This document shows, in pieces, positions 34,215 to 45,247 of a stretch of DNA of 64,000 nt. Positions within the stretch are counted from its first letter, which is position 1. Every line of letters begins with the position of its first letter. Under the pieces are notes generated by a model that made no database searches, had not been told where the DNA came from, and saw nothing but the letters and a program-made list of their open reading frames with translations. A program made the position numbers and the translations under genes. Origin of the DNA: Biscogniauxia marginata (lineage: Eukaryota; Ascomycota; Sordariomycetes; Xylariales; Xylariaceae); the NCBI GenBank assembly GCA_022695795.1, contig MU404082.1:62001-126000 (forward strand). The letters run 5' to 3'.

Positions 34215-36082
34215 CTATCTAGCTACCTTCTTTAGAGTCTTGGGACGGGACGAGCTACGATCTCGGAAAACTTCCAAGACGAACCGCCCTCCAAGAAGAG
34301 TGGATAGCTATGAAATCGCATCTAAGCTGTATTCTGTAATCTATTTCATTCGCCGGTGACTTACTAGAGGCAGCGCTATGGCGACATACATGTACCTACA
34401 AGGTGAAGAGTATGTTAGTATCAAACTACACTTGAGTGGAAGAGCCTAGTTTCCATTATACTCAAGTAGCACTAACCATTTCACGGGCGCATCCTTCTCG
34501 AGGACATCCACGTTCATACCGAACAGTCCAGCCACGAACGTAAGCGGGAGGAATATCATATTGACTCAACTGAGCCTCCAAAGGTTCCTGTTGAGATCAA
34601 GTGAATGCCGTGCACCACGAATTGCAACTATCTTGTACACCTATTATAAATTTAGCCAAACCTCATCTCAAGCGGATCATGGGACCGGAGGGACTACCAT
34701 ATCAATCATGTTGGCCGTCGGATTGATTAGGTTTTGCGTGATCTGTCTCTGGTATGCTTCGAGTGACTTGATAGCAGCATCAAACGAAGGCAGATTACCT
34801 TCGTCGACTGTCACGATTCCCGAGCCGGCATCTGCAGCTTGTCTTTTAACCGCGGCGAGAATGCTGATCATGGTTGGCTGGAGCTTGTATTCCATCATAT
34901 TGACGTGCGAAGAAAGCGAGCGCTTTCTGCCCAACCAGTTCTTCGAGCATACCCACAGACGCTGTGTCTAAATGCCATAGTCGGGCCCTTCGTATATTCT
35001 GTCTTCCTTAACCATGTATGTAGATAAGCAAAAAAAAACATTTGCCTTAATTTCCAATTCAAGATAGGTAGGTAAACGTACCAAGTAGTTTACGTGAGAC
35101 GAAGCTGCTTCTAATAGCTTGGCCCATTGTTCATTTAGGTGCTGGCTTATCTTGTCGACGGCCCTCCATGAGAAAGTCAGAACCGAACTTCCCACAAGAC
35201 ACACTTCTCTTCACATATGTCATATAAGCCTCGTCTATTCTGAATATCGGGATCCGGTGGCCGGAGTCCTCGAAGATAATGACACTGCACAGAGTATCAT
35301 TGGTGTAAATGCTGACATTAGGTCCTATCTTGTAGACGGCCCTGCAAGCCTGGAAGGTGACAGATACTCTGTGAGCGAATACTGGATTTTTTTTTTTTTT
35401 GCACGTTGTCATTGTCGGTTGTGGTTAGGTCTTGTGTAAATAATATCTCGGGGCCCGTCTCATGAATCACTACTGGGTTTCGAACGGCTAAGATATCGAA
35501 CGAGAACTTGAATTGGCGTATCTCTGGATTTCTTCTGTCTGTAAAAGGCTTTCCCGCCGCCTCCAGCTTAGTCAACTCGTGACGTACTGGCTGTGCTTTC
35601 CATTGACAGAAGAGTTGAGCTCACGAGGAGGCAGTCTGCCAAATGCCTCTGTGGCGACAGCACGGGCCCATGGAGCATTCAGGCAGTGGCTTGCAAACCC
35701 CTGGTTAGGAATTGTAGCAAATTCAGAAACGTTTAGGTCTTAAGTTTCTCACATGACTCGGAATACAGTTCGATATCGGCAAGGCTTGAGTACAAGTAAG
35801 TTCGCTTTGCTTTTTAGAGTTTGTCGAAGGTTGAGGCCGGCATACCTTTGACAAGTGGCGGTATAGGCCTTGGGGAGTCTTATGGACATCCCTCTCGGTC
35901 TGATATCGACTAAGAGAATACGTAGGATCTTGATTCACCATTAACCCCGAGCGACAGTAACAGTGTCTCCTATAATATTAGATAGACCAACCTGTGGAAG
36001 GAGGTTGTTCGACTTCCTGTTCCGGTGTCTCGTAGAAATCTGTCACAAGAACAGATTCGCCATGGAAATGATTAGATAGCAT
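34215..36082 (-). pseudogene. decayed CorA-type Mg2+ transporter
   Basis: Minus-strand relic. The clearest part is the C-terminus: a long helix (INPTANMIDM, then VYKIVAIRGARHSLDLNRN, then LWRLS), a hydrophobic helix IFLPLTFVAGLFGMNVDVLE containing the Gly-Met-Asn motif that defines CorA channels (34512-34520), and after an intron a second helix YMYVAIALPL. A TGA at 34566-34568 lies in frame between LWRLS and the pore helix, where a Trp is expected in this family. Introns 34683-34627 and the two after the GMN motif fit normal fungal splice signals, ending at TAG 34215. Upstream, fragments such as FHGESVLVTDFYETPEQE (start near 36082), GPEILFTQDLTTTDND, NVSIYTNDTLCSVIIFEDSG and AVDKISQHLNEQWAKLLEAA sit in different frames with no obvious intron between the last two. 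Pseudogene status is an inference; a sequencing error at the TGA is the alternative. Confidence 0.62.
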
Positions 36083-38131
36083 TGTGATAATTTAGTCACA
36101 GTACGTGCCCTTTCTCTCGGTAATATATATTTCAGCATACCACTATTTTTCGTTGACATATATTAGTCGATTTACTGGGTGTGCCTGTCTCTGAAACTAA
36201 TACAATATGTTGAACCAAGTCGATGAGTTAGTTCTTTCTCATTTGTAGGTAGTGTGTGGTTCTAAGATTCTCAACCTTTAAAGCAAATTATCCGCTGACG
36301 ATGTACATGGTCAACTTGATAACACCCCTCGTCGAGCACAGTAAATCTGGGGGCCTCTAAGTGTTATAAGGACTAACTGCTAAGCAAAAGATAGAACACA
36401 GCACTGCGCCTTGACTATCGCCTTGTGCGAAGCCTAGAGTCGTGCCGCATGATCTGTGCTCCATGGCAAACAACGATAATCCGGGACCTTGATTTTCAAC
36501 GTTCCATTTCCCTCGCAGGATATGTTTGCTTATCTCAAGCTGCATTTTTGCTGGAAATATTTGACTGCATTCGAACAGATGAGCCGTGTTCGGATATGTA
36601 AGCCACTATATTTACATATTGCGGTAACTATTAAACAAAGCAGCTAAGGATATAAGTAGGACTCAAGAATCTTGTATAACTAGTCAATTGACTACATAGT
36701 TGGTTGGTTTCTGTATTGATCAGTACAGCAACTTATTAACCCCTGTCTGTTTATTCGTTCCGATCCATCGCATAACCATAACCTTCGATAAATTGTAACA
36801 GACCCAATACGATACTTGGTAAATTCGATGGTGGAGCCGGTCGAAGTGTAATATGTGCTGTTTGCCACAGTTGAGTTGAACAAGTGTCAAGCATAAGATT
36901 CTTTGTGTTTCCTCCTACCAGCAACCTCGAAGTACGGTGTTCCCGGGAAGTTTCGCGACATTTTAAAGCTACTTGTAATCATTCAAATATCACCGAGGGC
37001 CAGCATGAAACCGAGTCTAGAGGGATCAAAAACAGAATTATTATAAGGCGATTCTCTAGAAGATAATGATATGAACCAAATTTATAGACTGCCCATCTTG
37101 GCATCTTAATATCATCCTAGCTTCCGAAGTAAGAGAGGAATTACTACGACCTCACTTAAAGCATAAAATTCGAATATGCAGTTATACGGATATATAGATA
37201 TCTCAGTTGATACCTAATTATATTTAGATTGCTTTGTCTCATTCTAGCTGTGAGACAAGACCATTATTCAAAGCTACTGAGCGATGACCATCGTACGTCA
37301 TGAGACTTAGCGTTCTTGTGACATTCCTCTTGTGCCAAGCCAGCTCGTGGGAGCTTGTACCTTTATTAGTGTAAGTGCCCGAACCAAGACAGGCCGAGAT
37401 CTTGCTAGTAAACTAATTACCCCCTACAGCCTCCATCTTGGTCATGAGCCTCAAGGGCGGGGAAAAAGGCACTTCTTTTGTTTTAGGAAGCTCGAAAGTA
37501 GCTCGTGTCCACAGTTCGTTCATACCACTCCGCCGGACTACATGTACGTACGTACTAGCAAGCATCATGATCTTTTCTGCTGCGGGGTTCCCGTAAGTTG
37601 TAGTTCGAGGTCAGGCTTGAATCACGACGAGAGGCTTTTAAAGGAGTGTTTCGCCACATATCTTGTAATTGTCTAGGGTCGGTATGTAGTCTCTGTTTAG
37701 GTTGTCGTTGCCCTTGCGGGATCTGGGAAGCCGCATTATATACAACATTTTTACCAGCAGCTAATACCGGCGGAGACAGGGTCAATAGAACACTTACCCA
37801 TATGCTTACCCTGTTGGCATTAAGTGTCCGGGGTAAACCGGGGTAGGGCTGGTGCCATCGCGAACAGGGTGCACCTGAAAAATAATCTGATTGGTAGGTT
37901 CGTAGGCAATTGGACTTCCAGGAATGGAGTCGAATTGCCTATCCAAGCATTATTACACTAGACAAGGTGATCACCTACATGATGTAGTACTTACCTAATT
38001 TTCTCTATAAAGACTGGGAAGTTCCAGTCTCCGTGTTTACTTGCGTCTTATTATTGATCAATCTCCATTCTTCCCAAGGGTCCCCCTCTGGTCGTACGTA
38101 TAAATGCCTACATAGATAGGTAGACAGGAAA
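36083..38131. other. intergenic region between the CorA relic and GH125
   Basis: 2.05 kb, AT-rich with many stops in all frames. Open frames near 37332-37846 have no recognisable product. The right end is the GH125 promoter. Confidence 0.45.
38099..38105 (+). promoter_or_regulatory. TATA-like element near the GH125 start
   Basis: TATAAAT 33 nt upstream of the ATG, measured from its first base. The short distance implies a very short leader, so the assignment is tentative. Confidence 0.3.
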
Positions 38132-39889
38132 ATGAATCGACTTCTGCTTCTGCTGCTGGGTTCTCTTGTCGGCACGCCAAGCACGGTGCTGGCTCAATGC
38201 CCCAATTATGCTGATTACTCGACGCAAACACACGAGCCTTTCTCGGAGGGACAGTATCAGCTCTCGTACCAGAGACCAGAGGCAACATGTAGGAAATTCA
38301 ATCTTTCCGATGTCGAAGACACCATCGAGGACATGAGAGGTCTGGTCAAAGATCCGGATCTATTTCGACTGTTTGAGAACGCATTCCCCAACACGCTCGA
38401 CACTACAGTAACATGGAAGGGGTATGCGGGTAACGGCTCGGACGAGGAGGTTTGGTCTTGGCCTTTTTTTGCCAGCTCGGACACCGTGAGACTAACGACT
38501 GACTGACAGCTTACGTTCATCACAACTGGTGATATCAATGCCATGTGGCTACGTGACAGCGCGAATCAACTGCGCAGTTACAAATCGCTGCTAAAGAGCG
38601 ACGAGTCTCCAGATTCCCTGGCGTCTCTGTTCCGTGGTGCCATCAACCTGCACGCGCGTTACATTCTCAGGAGTCCTTATTGCAACGCATTCCAACCGCC
38701 GGTGGAATCGGGCATAGCGCCGGTAGATAACGACTACGCTCGGACAGACCTGGTGACACCCTCGTACGACTTAGATTTCGTGTTCGAGTGCAAATACGAG
38801 CTCGACTCGCTCGCCGCCTTCCTGCAGCTGTCATCCGACTACTACGACAAGACCGAGGACGCGGACTTCTTCGGCAAGTACCAGTGGATCCAAGCGGTCA
38901 ACGCGACCCTCAACGTGGCCGAGGGCCTGCTCGTCGGCACGTACGCCGACGACGGCTCGGTGAACACGTCGCCGTACACGTTCCAGCGCTCGAGCACGTC
39001 GGCGACCGAGACGCTCGCCAACACGGGCATCGGCAACCCCGTCAGGAGCGGCACGGGGCTCGTGCGCAGCGCGTTCCGGCCCTCGGACGACGCGACCATC
39101 TACCAGCTGTTCGTGCCGGCGAACATGCAGTTCTCGAGCTACCTGGGGCGGTGCGCGCGGATCGCGGAGGCGCATGACGCGGGGCTCGCGCGCAGGATGG
39201 ACGACTTCGCGGCCGCCGTGCGCGCCGGCGTCGACGAGCACGGGAAAGTGCGGCACGCCGTGTTCGGGGAGATCTACGCCTACGAGATCGACGGCTTCGG
39301 CTCGAGCAGCCTCATGGACGACGCCAACGTGCCGAGCCTGCTCAGCGCGCCGGTCCTGGACTTCGTCGACGCCGCGGATGAGACGTACGCGAATACGCGC
39401 AGGTTCGTGCTGTCGACGTGGAATCCGTACTACATGCACGGCCCGGTGCTTAACGGGTAAGTTCCCCTTTACCCCTCCCCCCCCCTCCTTTCTTTTTTCT
39501 ATACAAGCCCCAAATTTCTTTTGGTATACCTACACTCTTATGAGTTCGGTATTTTGGTAGCAAGTAAGTAACCAACTGACTGATTGACTAACTTTCTCCC
39601 CCCCTTTTTATATAGAACTGGCGGTCCGCACGTTGGCCCGGGCAAGGCGTGGCCGATGTCGATCATCACGCAGCTCTTGACGTCGGACGACGACGACGAG
39701 ATTGTCGCGGGCTTGCGGATGCTGGTCTCGTCGACGGACCGGCTGGGGCTGATCCACGAGTCGGTCGACACGTTCAACGCCGCGGACTGGACGCGGCAGT
39801 GGTTCTCGTGGGCCAACGGGCTCTTCGGCGAGATGCTGCTCGACCTTAGAGACAGGAAGCCGCACCTGCTCGGCACGAGCTTCCAGTAA
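38132..39889 (+). CDS. secreted GH125 exo-alpha-1,6-mannosidase (Mug157-like)
   Basis: Three exons (38132-38449, 38510-39456, 39616-39889) encode 512 residues. The signal peptide is MNRLLLLLLGSLVGTPSTVLAQ. Family motifs appear in order: FENAFPNTLDTTVTWKG, FITTGDINAMWLRDSANQL (about residues 109-126, the GH125 signature), LHARYILRSPYCNAFQPP, DLVTPSYDLDFVFECKYELD, TGLVRSAFRPSDDATIY, VPANMQFSSYLG, YAYEIDGFGSSSLMDDANVPSLL and GTGGPHVGPGKAWPMSIITQ. Length fits GH125 (about 500). The family removes alpha-1,6-linked mannose from N-glycans and mannan; fungal homologues were long annotated as meiotically up-regulated gene 157. Donor 1 is the unusual GTTTGG, required to keep the frame. Divergent from the GH92 gene, which suggests complementary attack on alpha-mannan. 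Confidence 0.92.
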
Positions 39890-40940
39890 TGCTGTGGTGG
39901 CTTTAGGTTCCAGAGGAGCGTAGATTACGAGGAAAGTGGTTTGGATAGTGTATCTTAGCCATTGGATTAATCATGTTAATATACTCCCCAAACCATTATT
40001 CTCTCCCCGCACCTCCTGAACGCCAACAGTCGAGACATACAGCCCTGATAAATGACATATTTGCGTTGGCACCAATTGCTTTTATATACCTAGGTAGGTA
40101 CCTATAAATCCAAAGTTTTTATTGCACTGTCAGTAGGTAGGTATTTGTTTGGGGCCAGTAGTCCTTTCTGGATTGTCTCGCGCTGTCAAATACGAGAAAT
40201 CGAAACAATCGGTGGTGATCCTCGAGCGCATCTCTCACTAACGCAGGTACATGACAGAACGAATAGGTAATATCAACAGCGACGTGCCGATGATAATAAT
40301 ACGGTCGATCGCATCTTATCAGTGGCTAATCTAGGACTTTGATCAGATGAGCCAGGCCCCAATGTAACCCAGTGCTGACTCGCTTTGGGTGGACGAGGAC
40401 GAGAGACAACTGGGCTTCATGCAAGTCGAGCATGTGCGAAAAGACAGGAGTTCTGCTGTGTTACCTAACAATCGTGTCCCTAGTCGGGTGGACGCAAGAT
40501 GGTGACTGGTCCAATGGAGGATATGGAGACAGTGTCCAGATGTCTCTAGCACAGTGGAGATAGTCTTATCAGGAGTCGACACATAACGTACCTCTTCCAA
40601 CGTACATTAAGCTACCAGCAAGGTTGGCACTAGCGCTGTGAGGCGGCGATTCGATCCTTCTCTCCATAACCCACCTTAGCGTAAGCCCTAGGTAGGTACA
40701 TAGACGCACAACTTCGTGGCGCTAAGAAACGTTGAACCCAATCAAGTGCCGGTGGTCAGCAGCGGTAGGCCAATGACGACTCAGCCGGCGCTCCTTTAAA
40801 ACAAGGGGGTGGTAAGTTGCTGTGGGGAAAAGGACAAGAAATGGAAACGGAACAGAAGGTCGCCAGCTGCAACACAGACAGCCGCTGTGCTGCGCGCCTG
40901 CGTTGTCTTCAATCAAAGCACCTTGAAGGTCTCACAGTCA

Positions 40941-40987
40941 AATCAATCAATCAATCAATCGGTCAATCGGTCAATCGGTCAATCGGT
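40941..40987. repeat. AATC tetramer grading into AATCGGTC octamer tandem repeat
   Basis: Four copies of AATC followed by four AATCGGT(C) units. The second array looks like a variant of the first in which two tetramers (AATC, GGTC) expanded as a pair. Confidence 0.85.
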
Positions 40988-41737
40988 GATCCAATACGAG
41001 ACTGTCTCTTCTCTTTCTTATCAGCAGAAAACAACTTGTCTACCTTATCACCTTCTTCCACTTGTTCTGCCAACTTCCCTAACGTTCATACTAAATCTAA
41101 AACCACTTAAGAGGCACCTAAACTAACTAGCCCGCCTGCGATACCTAATTATTTACTTGCTTTGCGTGCTTGAATTCCTCCTTGTCATCATCGCCTCTTT
41201 TTCTTCTTTTTATTTATCCCGTCCTTTTTTCTTTTTTTCTTTTTTGGTCTTTTCTCTTCCCCCCTGCATTTAGCATTGCACACCTCATACTTATTATATT
41301 ACCCTATATATTATTCTCATTGTCAATATTATTATCGTTATTACCATCATTACGCTTGTGTGCTTTCTTTATTAGACTCAAGACCCGGGCTCTACCAGCA
41401 GGTCGGGTTCGCTGTCTTTTTGTCTTATGCGTTGTGTCGACTAATAGAATTGTCTACCAACTTTATTCTGTATTACCCTCTGCCAGTTAATTCGTCATAG
41501 CCCCGTTGTCTATCTGTCTTATCGGTCGCTAGCTTGACCACCACCACGCTATCTCATCGCTATCTCTACTACCTTAGCTTTTTTTTTTTGTTTCCTTTTT
41601 TTTTTTCTTCTGCTGTTCCTACTGCTAAGGGTTTAGCTCGGTCCGGACCGATGACGGATGGCACAAGGTTCCTGGTAGAGATCACGAGGAACAACCGTCT
41701 GACTACTACGCCTACGACCACGACTACTATTACTACC

Positions 41738-41775
41738 GCTGCTGCTGCTGCTGCTGCTGCTACTGCTACTGCTGC
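41738..41775. repeat. GCT trinucleotide repeat
   Basis: GCT repeated with two ACT interruptions, upstream of ATG13 and probably in its promoter or leader. Simple sequence repeat. Confidence 0.8.
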
Positions 41776-42316
41776 ACTACCACCTCCTTCACGACGTACT
41801 GCTCCTGTCAAGGCCAGGCATTGCTTGGAAGCCTGACTTCTTCGTCAAACTGTCAAACCCTAGGCGCATTTAATTTAGCGAAGCAATCAACGTCCGTCTA
41901 TCCAACATGTCAGAGTCTGCCTAGCTCTAGCTCCAGACCCTGCAGCCATCCGCATTCCCTGAGCTAGCAGAGCCGCCATTCACATCTTCGACTATCCACT
42001 TGTCCCCGTGTCTGCCTGCCTACCTGCTCTCCCGAACGCGCGACACCCTGCGCACCGAGAATTGGCAAAAAGAAACTGATAAAACCCCCGAGCCTGTCTA
42101 GCCTTCGACGTTGCGAACAATGGATGCCACAGTTAGGTGGCATCGTATCTACAACCCCGTCTCCATCTAAGCTGCCTCGGCGCATCGACTCGACACTACT
42201 ATACCGCGCCGTCTGTCCATCTTCCCCGAACGGGAAGCCCCTGTTGGGCTACACGCCCAGGCCTATACGTTCGAATTGATAACCAGAACACAGCGGTACC
42301 GCTATCCGAATTCAAA

Positions 42317-45247
42317 ATGCATCAATTACCCCGTCCTACCCACCGTCCTTCCTCCCCCGCCCTCTCACTACAGACAAATCCCATGAGAACGAATAACCAG
42401 AGAGATCCAGGGGCTCCTGTTACTCGTTCAGCATCGGGGTCGGACGCCGTGGCTCAGGAGGCCTCGACAGGAGCGGGAAGTGCCGTTGACCGTAAGGAGG
42501 GAGGTCCAAGTCGGGATTCTATTAAGAAGCTGGACCAGATCATCCAGGTTGGTTTCCTTGCGTCTGCAGCGTCTAGCATCTCGCCTGCTTACACTTCGCC
42601 TTTCCCCAGAATGTCTACGCGAAAGCCGGCACCGTCATCTTACAGGAGCGCATGCGAGTATCCCCTATATACCAGGGGAGGACCCAGGAGAAGAGGACGA
42701 GTAGATGGGTAAGTCTGGATTGTTGCCGCAGAGACGTGGAAACTTGCTAAGTGCTCTCGGCAGTTCCAAATGGATACGGATGATATTCTCGATTTCCGGG
42801 ACGAGTTCCAAGTGTGGAAACAATGTGGCGGATTTGAGAACCGTCCGCCCCCGCTGGTCATTGAGATCTTTCTTGACGCAGCTTCGCTAAAAGGTGGCCA
42901 GAGCTTAGTGATTCTAGATGAGAATGGTAAGCGTTGGGATGTCGTCGAGGCGATAAACTCGTCCGACCAGTCGAGTGATAGCAGTTCCGGTCGTCAGGGG
43001 CAGCTAAATACGCAGGTCATCTTGGAGCGGTGGCGAGTCGAGTTGAAAGGGGAACCCCCCGATGAACCCGAAGATTTTGGTCACCTCCTACCGACGGTAT
43101 ACAAGAAGGCCATCGTCTTGATGCGGTCTATATATACGACGACGGGTATTCTACCCGCCTGGAGACTTGCCAGGAACTCCAAGACAAAAGGCATGCACCC
43201 TGCCCTTTCCATCCGCTGCCGTGTCTACTCTGGCGACACGCGAACCTATGGAGCCGATACGTTGAGAACCCCGTTATTTGAGGGGAGAGGTGATGTCTCC
43301 ACCGATTATATGTTTGGTGATCTAGAAGTGCCTGTGGGCCGCTTCTACGTGTCTGTGTCGTATCGAAACCATTGCAGTTTCCAGGTGGTAGAAACTGAGT
43401 CGCTGTTGAGCTCTCGCATCGGCATGGCGATATCTGATGACATGTTTAAACCTTCCTTACCACACCGGGCTCAGACGCAGCGCGATTCCCGTACTCCCGA
43501 AGTAGGATCTCTGCCGTACAATCGACATACGCATGACATAACTGAGAATCAACAACGGTACGGCAGTCTATCCACATTTCACGGTGAAGGACCCTTCGGA
43601 ACGAGTCCGATTTCCGCTTTGAGGGCAGTGAAGGCACCCGGTTCCGATACTAGTTCGCCCCCCGGATCTGGCCCCGCGAGTGTTGAGGCTCCTTCGCATT
43701 CCCTGCCAATTGCGGGCCCCGCCCAACGACCAACCCTTAGGACGGTAGATGCAGTAGGCAGGCGGCCGTCTGTTTCATTCCAATCCTCACCCTTTAAACA
43801 TGGATCCCTATCAAACTCGCCGGCTCTTCGCGCGCAAGATGGCGATGTCCCGCCTTCTCCCCATTCATTGACTCGAGCTTCGGGTCTTAATAACGTTATC
43901 ACCCACGTGAGAAGTCGGTCATCACTCACTGCTGGAATGCCTGCTTCGTTACGAGGCGGGCCGCCTCCCCCGGCAGAAGGTTCTATTGCAGGCTCGCCGA
44001 GGCCGTCCGCCACAGGTCGCTTTAGTAGTAGCTTCACGCACCGTCGCAACCGACCGTCCTTTGGCGGCACCAGCAGAGGAGATGACGATCAGAATAGCAG
44101 CGGGAAGCAAAGTTTATCATCTTCTGCTGCGCAGCCAGGCTCTGGCTTGCTCAATGAGGTCGGCGTTGGAGCAAGTTCGGGGTCCTTTCAGACGGATGAC
44201 GATAATATCCAAGACTTCCTGAAGGCCCTAGAGAGTAAAAAGACGCTGCAGAGCTTCGAACCATCGAAGAAGGGAGAGTCGGCGACGAAGCGGACAAATG
44301 CGCAGCTTTCCAAGTTCCATCTCATGCGCGAGTCTAATAATGTGCTTACGGAGTCGATGAATTCGTCTATGCATCTACATCGCTCTTCTAGCTCCTCCAG
44401 CCGGCAGCTAACCAATGTTCCAGCCATGTCAACTTCCACATCCCCCGGAAAACCTCTGTCGCCACACACACCCCACACGCCGGCTATCCCGTCTCGCCTG
44501 AGCGAGAATTCTAGTGTTGATTATACCGCGCCCATACGGACTGCGTCACGAGTACCAGATCATTCAGACCTTACCGAAGAACCGCCGACGGATACGCCTA
44601 CTACCTTTGAGGGAACCACGGCTATCCCGATCCCCTTATCGCCGCGGCCGTACCCTCACGCGAGACGGTCCAGCTCGGTCGCTCATCAGGTTCGAGCCTC
44701 CGCCGATGAAGATGACGCCGATGCCCACAGGAGCCTCAGTCTTGGTGCAGAAGACCGTGAGGTTCCTAGTCTAAGCGTCTTACTGGGGCGGGCAGCAGCT
44801 GAAGAGGATGGCGGGGCAGGCTCGCCAATCCTCCAGCCACCGGCAGACATCAGAGCGATCAGCTCAGGGGATATGCTTGGACCAGGGTCGACGTCGTCTG
44901 TTGAACGGGAAACCCGGCCTCCAGGTGGTCTCTACTCCGGCCTTTCTGGTTCTCCATACGGCAGGCGCTACGGGGGCAGCGCCGGCCGGGGAACTACGCC
45001 ACCACATTCTGGAAGTGGTAGTCTTGTCGGTTCTGGAAGATACGGCCGTGGATACTCACGTGGCGGTGCTACTGGGCTGGGAGTTGGTGGCGGTCCTACG
45101 GACGAGGTGGAAGACGAGCCGTTGCTTTTCGACATGTCAGAGATCAATCGCGAGCAGTCTCACCGCAGCATCGAAGAAAGTCGAGCTACTGGACCATCTA
45201 ACGAGCGGGGTAGTTACGAATCAAGCCATAGAAGTCGTCGGTGGTGA
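42317..45247 (+). CDS. ATG13: autophagy-initiation protein Atg13
   Basis: Three exons (42317-42547, 42610-42708, 42764-45247) encode 937 residues. The HORMA domain spans about residues 68-325: SIKKLDQIIQ, NVYAKAGTVILQERM, PPPLVIEIFLDAA, LERWRVEL, LLPTVYKKAIVLMRSIYTTT, LPAWRL, FGDLEVPVGRFYVSVSYRNH and CSFQVVETESLLSSR. A long Ser/Pro-rich disordered region follows, with the DDDNIQDFLKALESKKTLQS segment near residue 585 that in yeast Atg13 maps to the Atg1/Atg17 interaction zone. The C-terminal EDEPLLFDMSEI is a conserved signature of fungal Atg13 proteins. Atg13 scaffolds the Atg1 kinase complex at the phagophore assembly site and is controlled by TORC1 phosphorylation. The start gives MHQLPRPTHRPSSP, which suits the disordered N-terminus. 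It is followed on the same strand by HSE1. Confidence 0.95.

Larger units (their letters stand above)
39890..42316. other. intergenic region and long leader of ATG13
   Basis: 2.4 kb without a supported gene. It holds TAGGTAGGTACC words near 40088, 40134 and 40690, the AATC/AATCGGTC tandem repeat at 40941-40987, pyrimidine-rich DNA from 41170 to 41620, and a GCT trinucleotide run at 41738-41775. An open frame continues in phase upstream of the ATG13 start to 42137; its residues do not look conserved. Confidence 0.5.

Noticed and set aside
33000..38000. Transposon or RIP-mutated island around the CorA relic
   Set aside because: No terminal repeats, transposase or reverse-transcriptase remnants are visible; the TGG-to-TGA change is not a typical CpA-targeted RIP event.
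38788..39560. Additional frames on both strands within GH125 (129, 202 and 128 codons)
   Set aside because: Low-complexity Arg/Ala shadows of the GC-rich coding exon.
41170..41836. Phe/Leu/Ser-rich frames upstream of ATG13 resembling membrane proteins
   Set aside because: Translation of T-rich and CT-rich tracts and a GCT repeat; no homology pattern and no start context.
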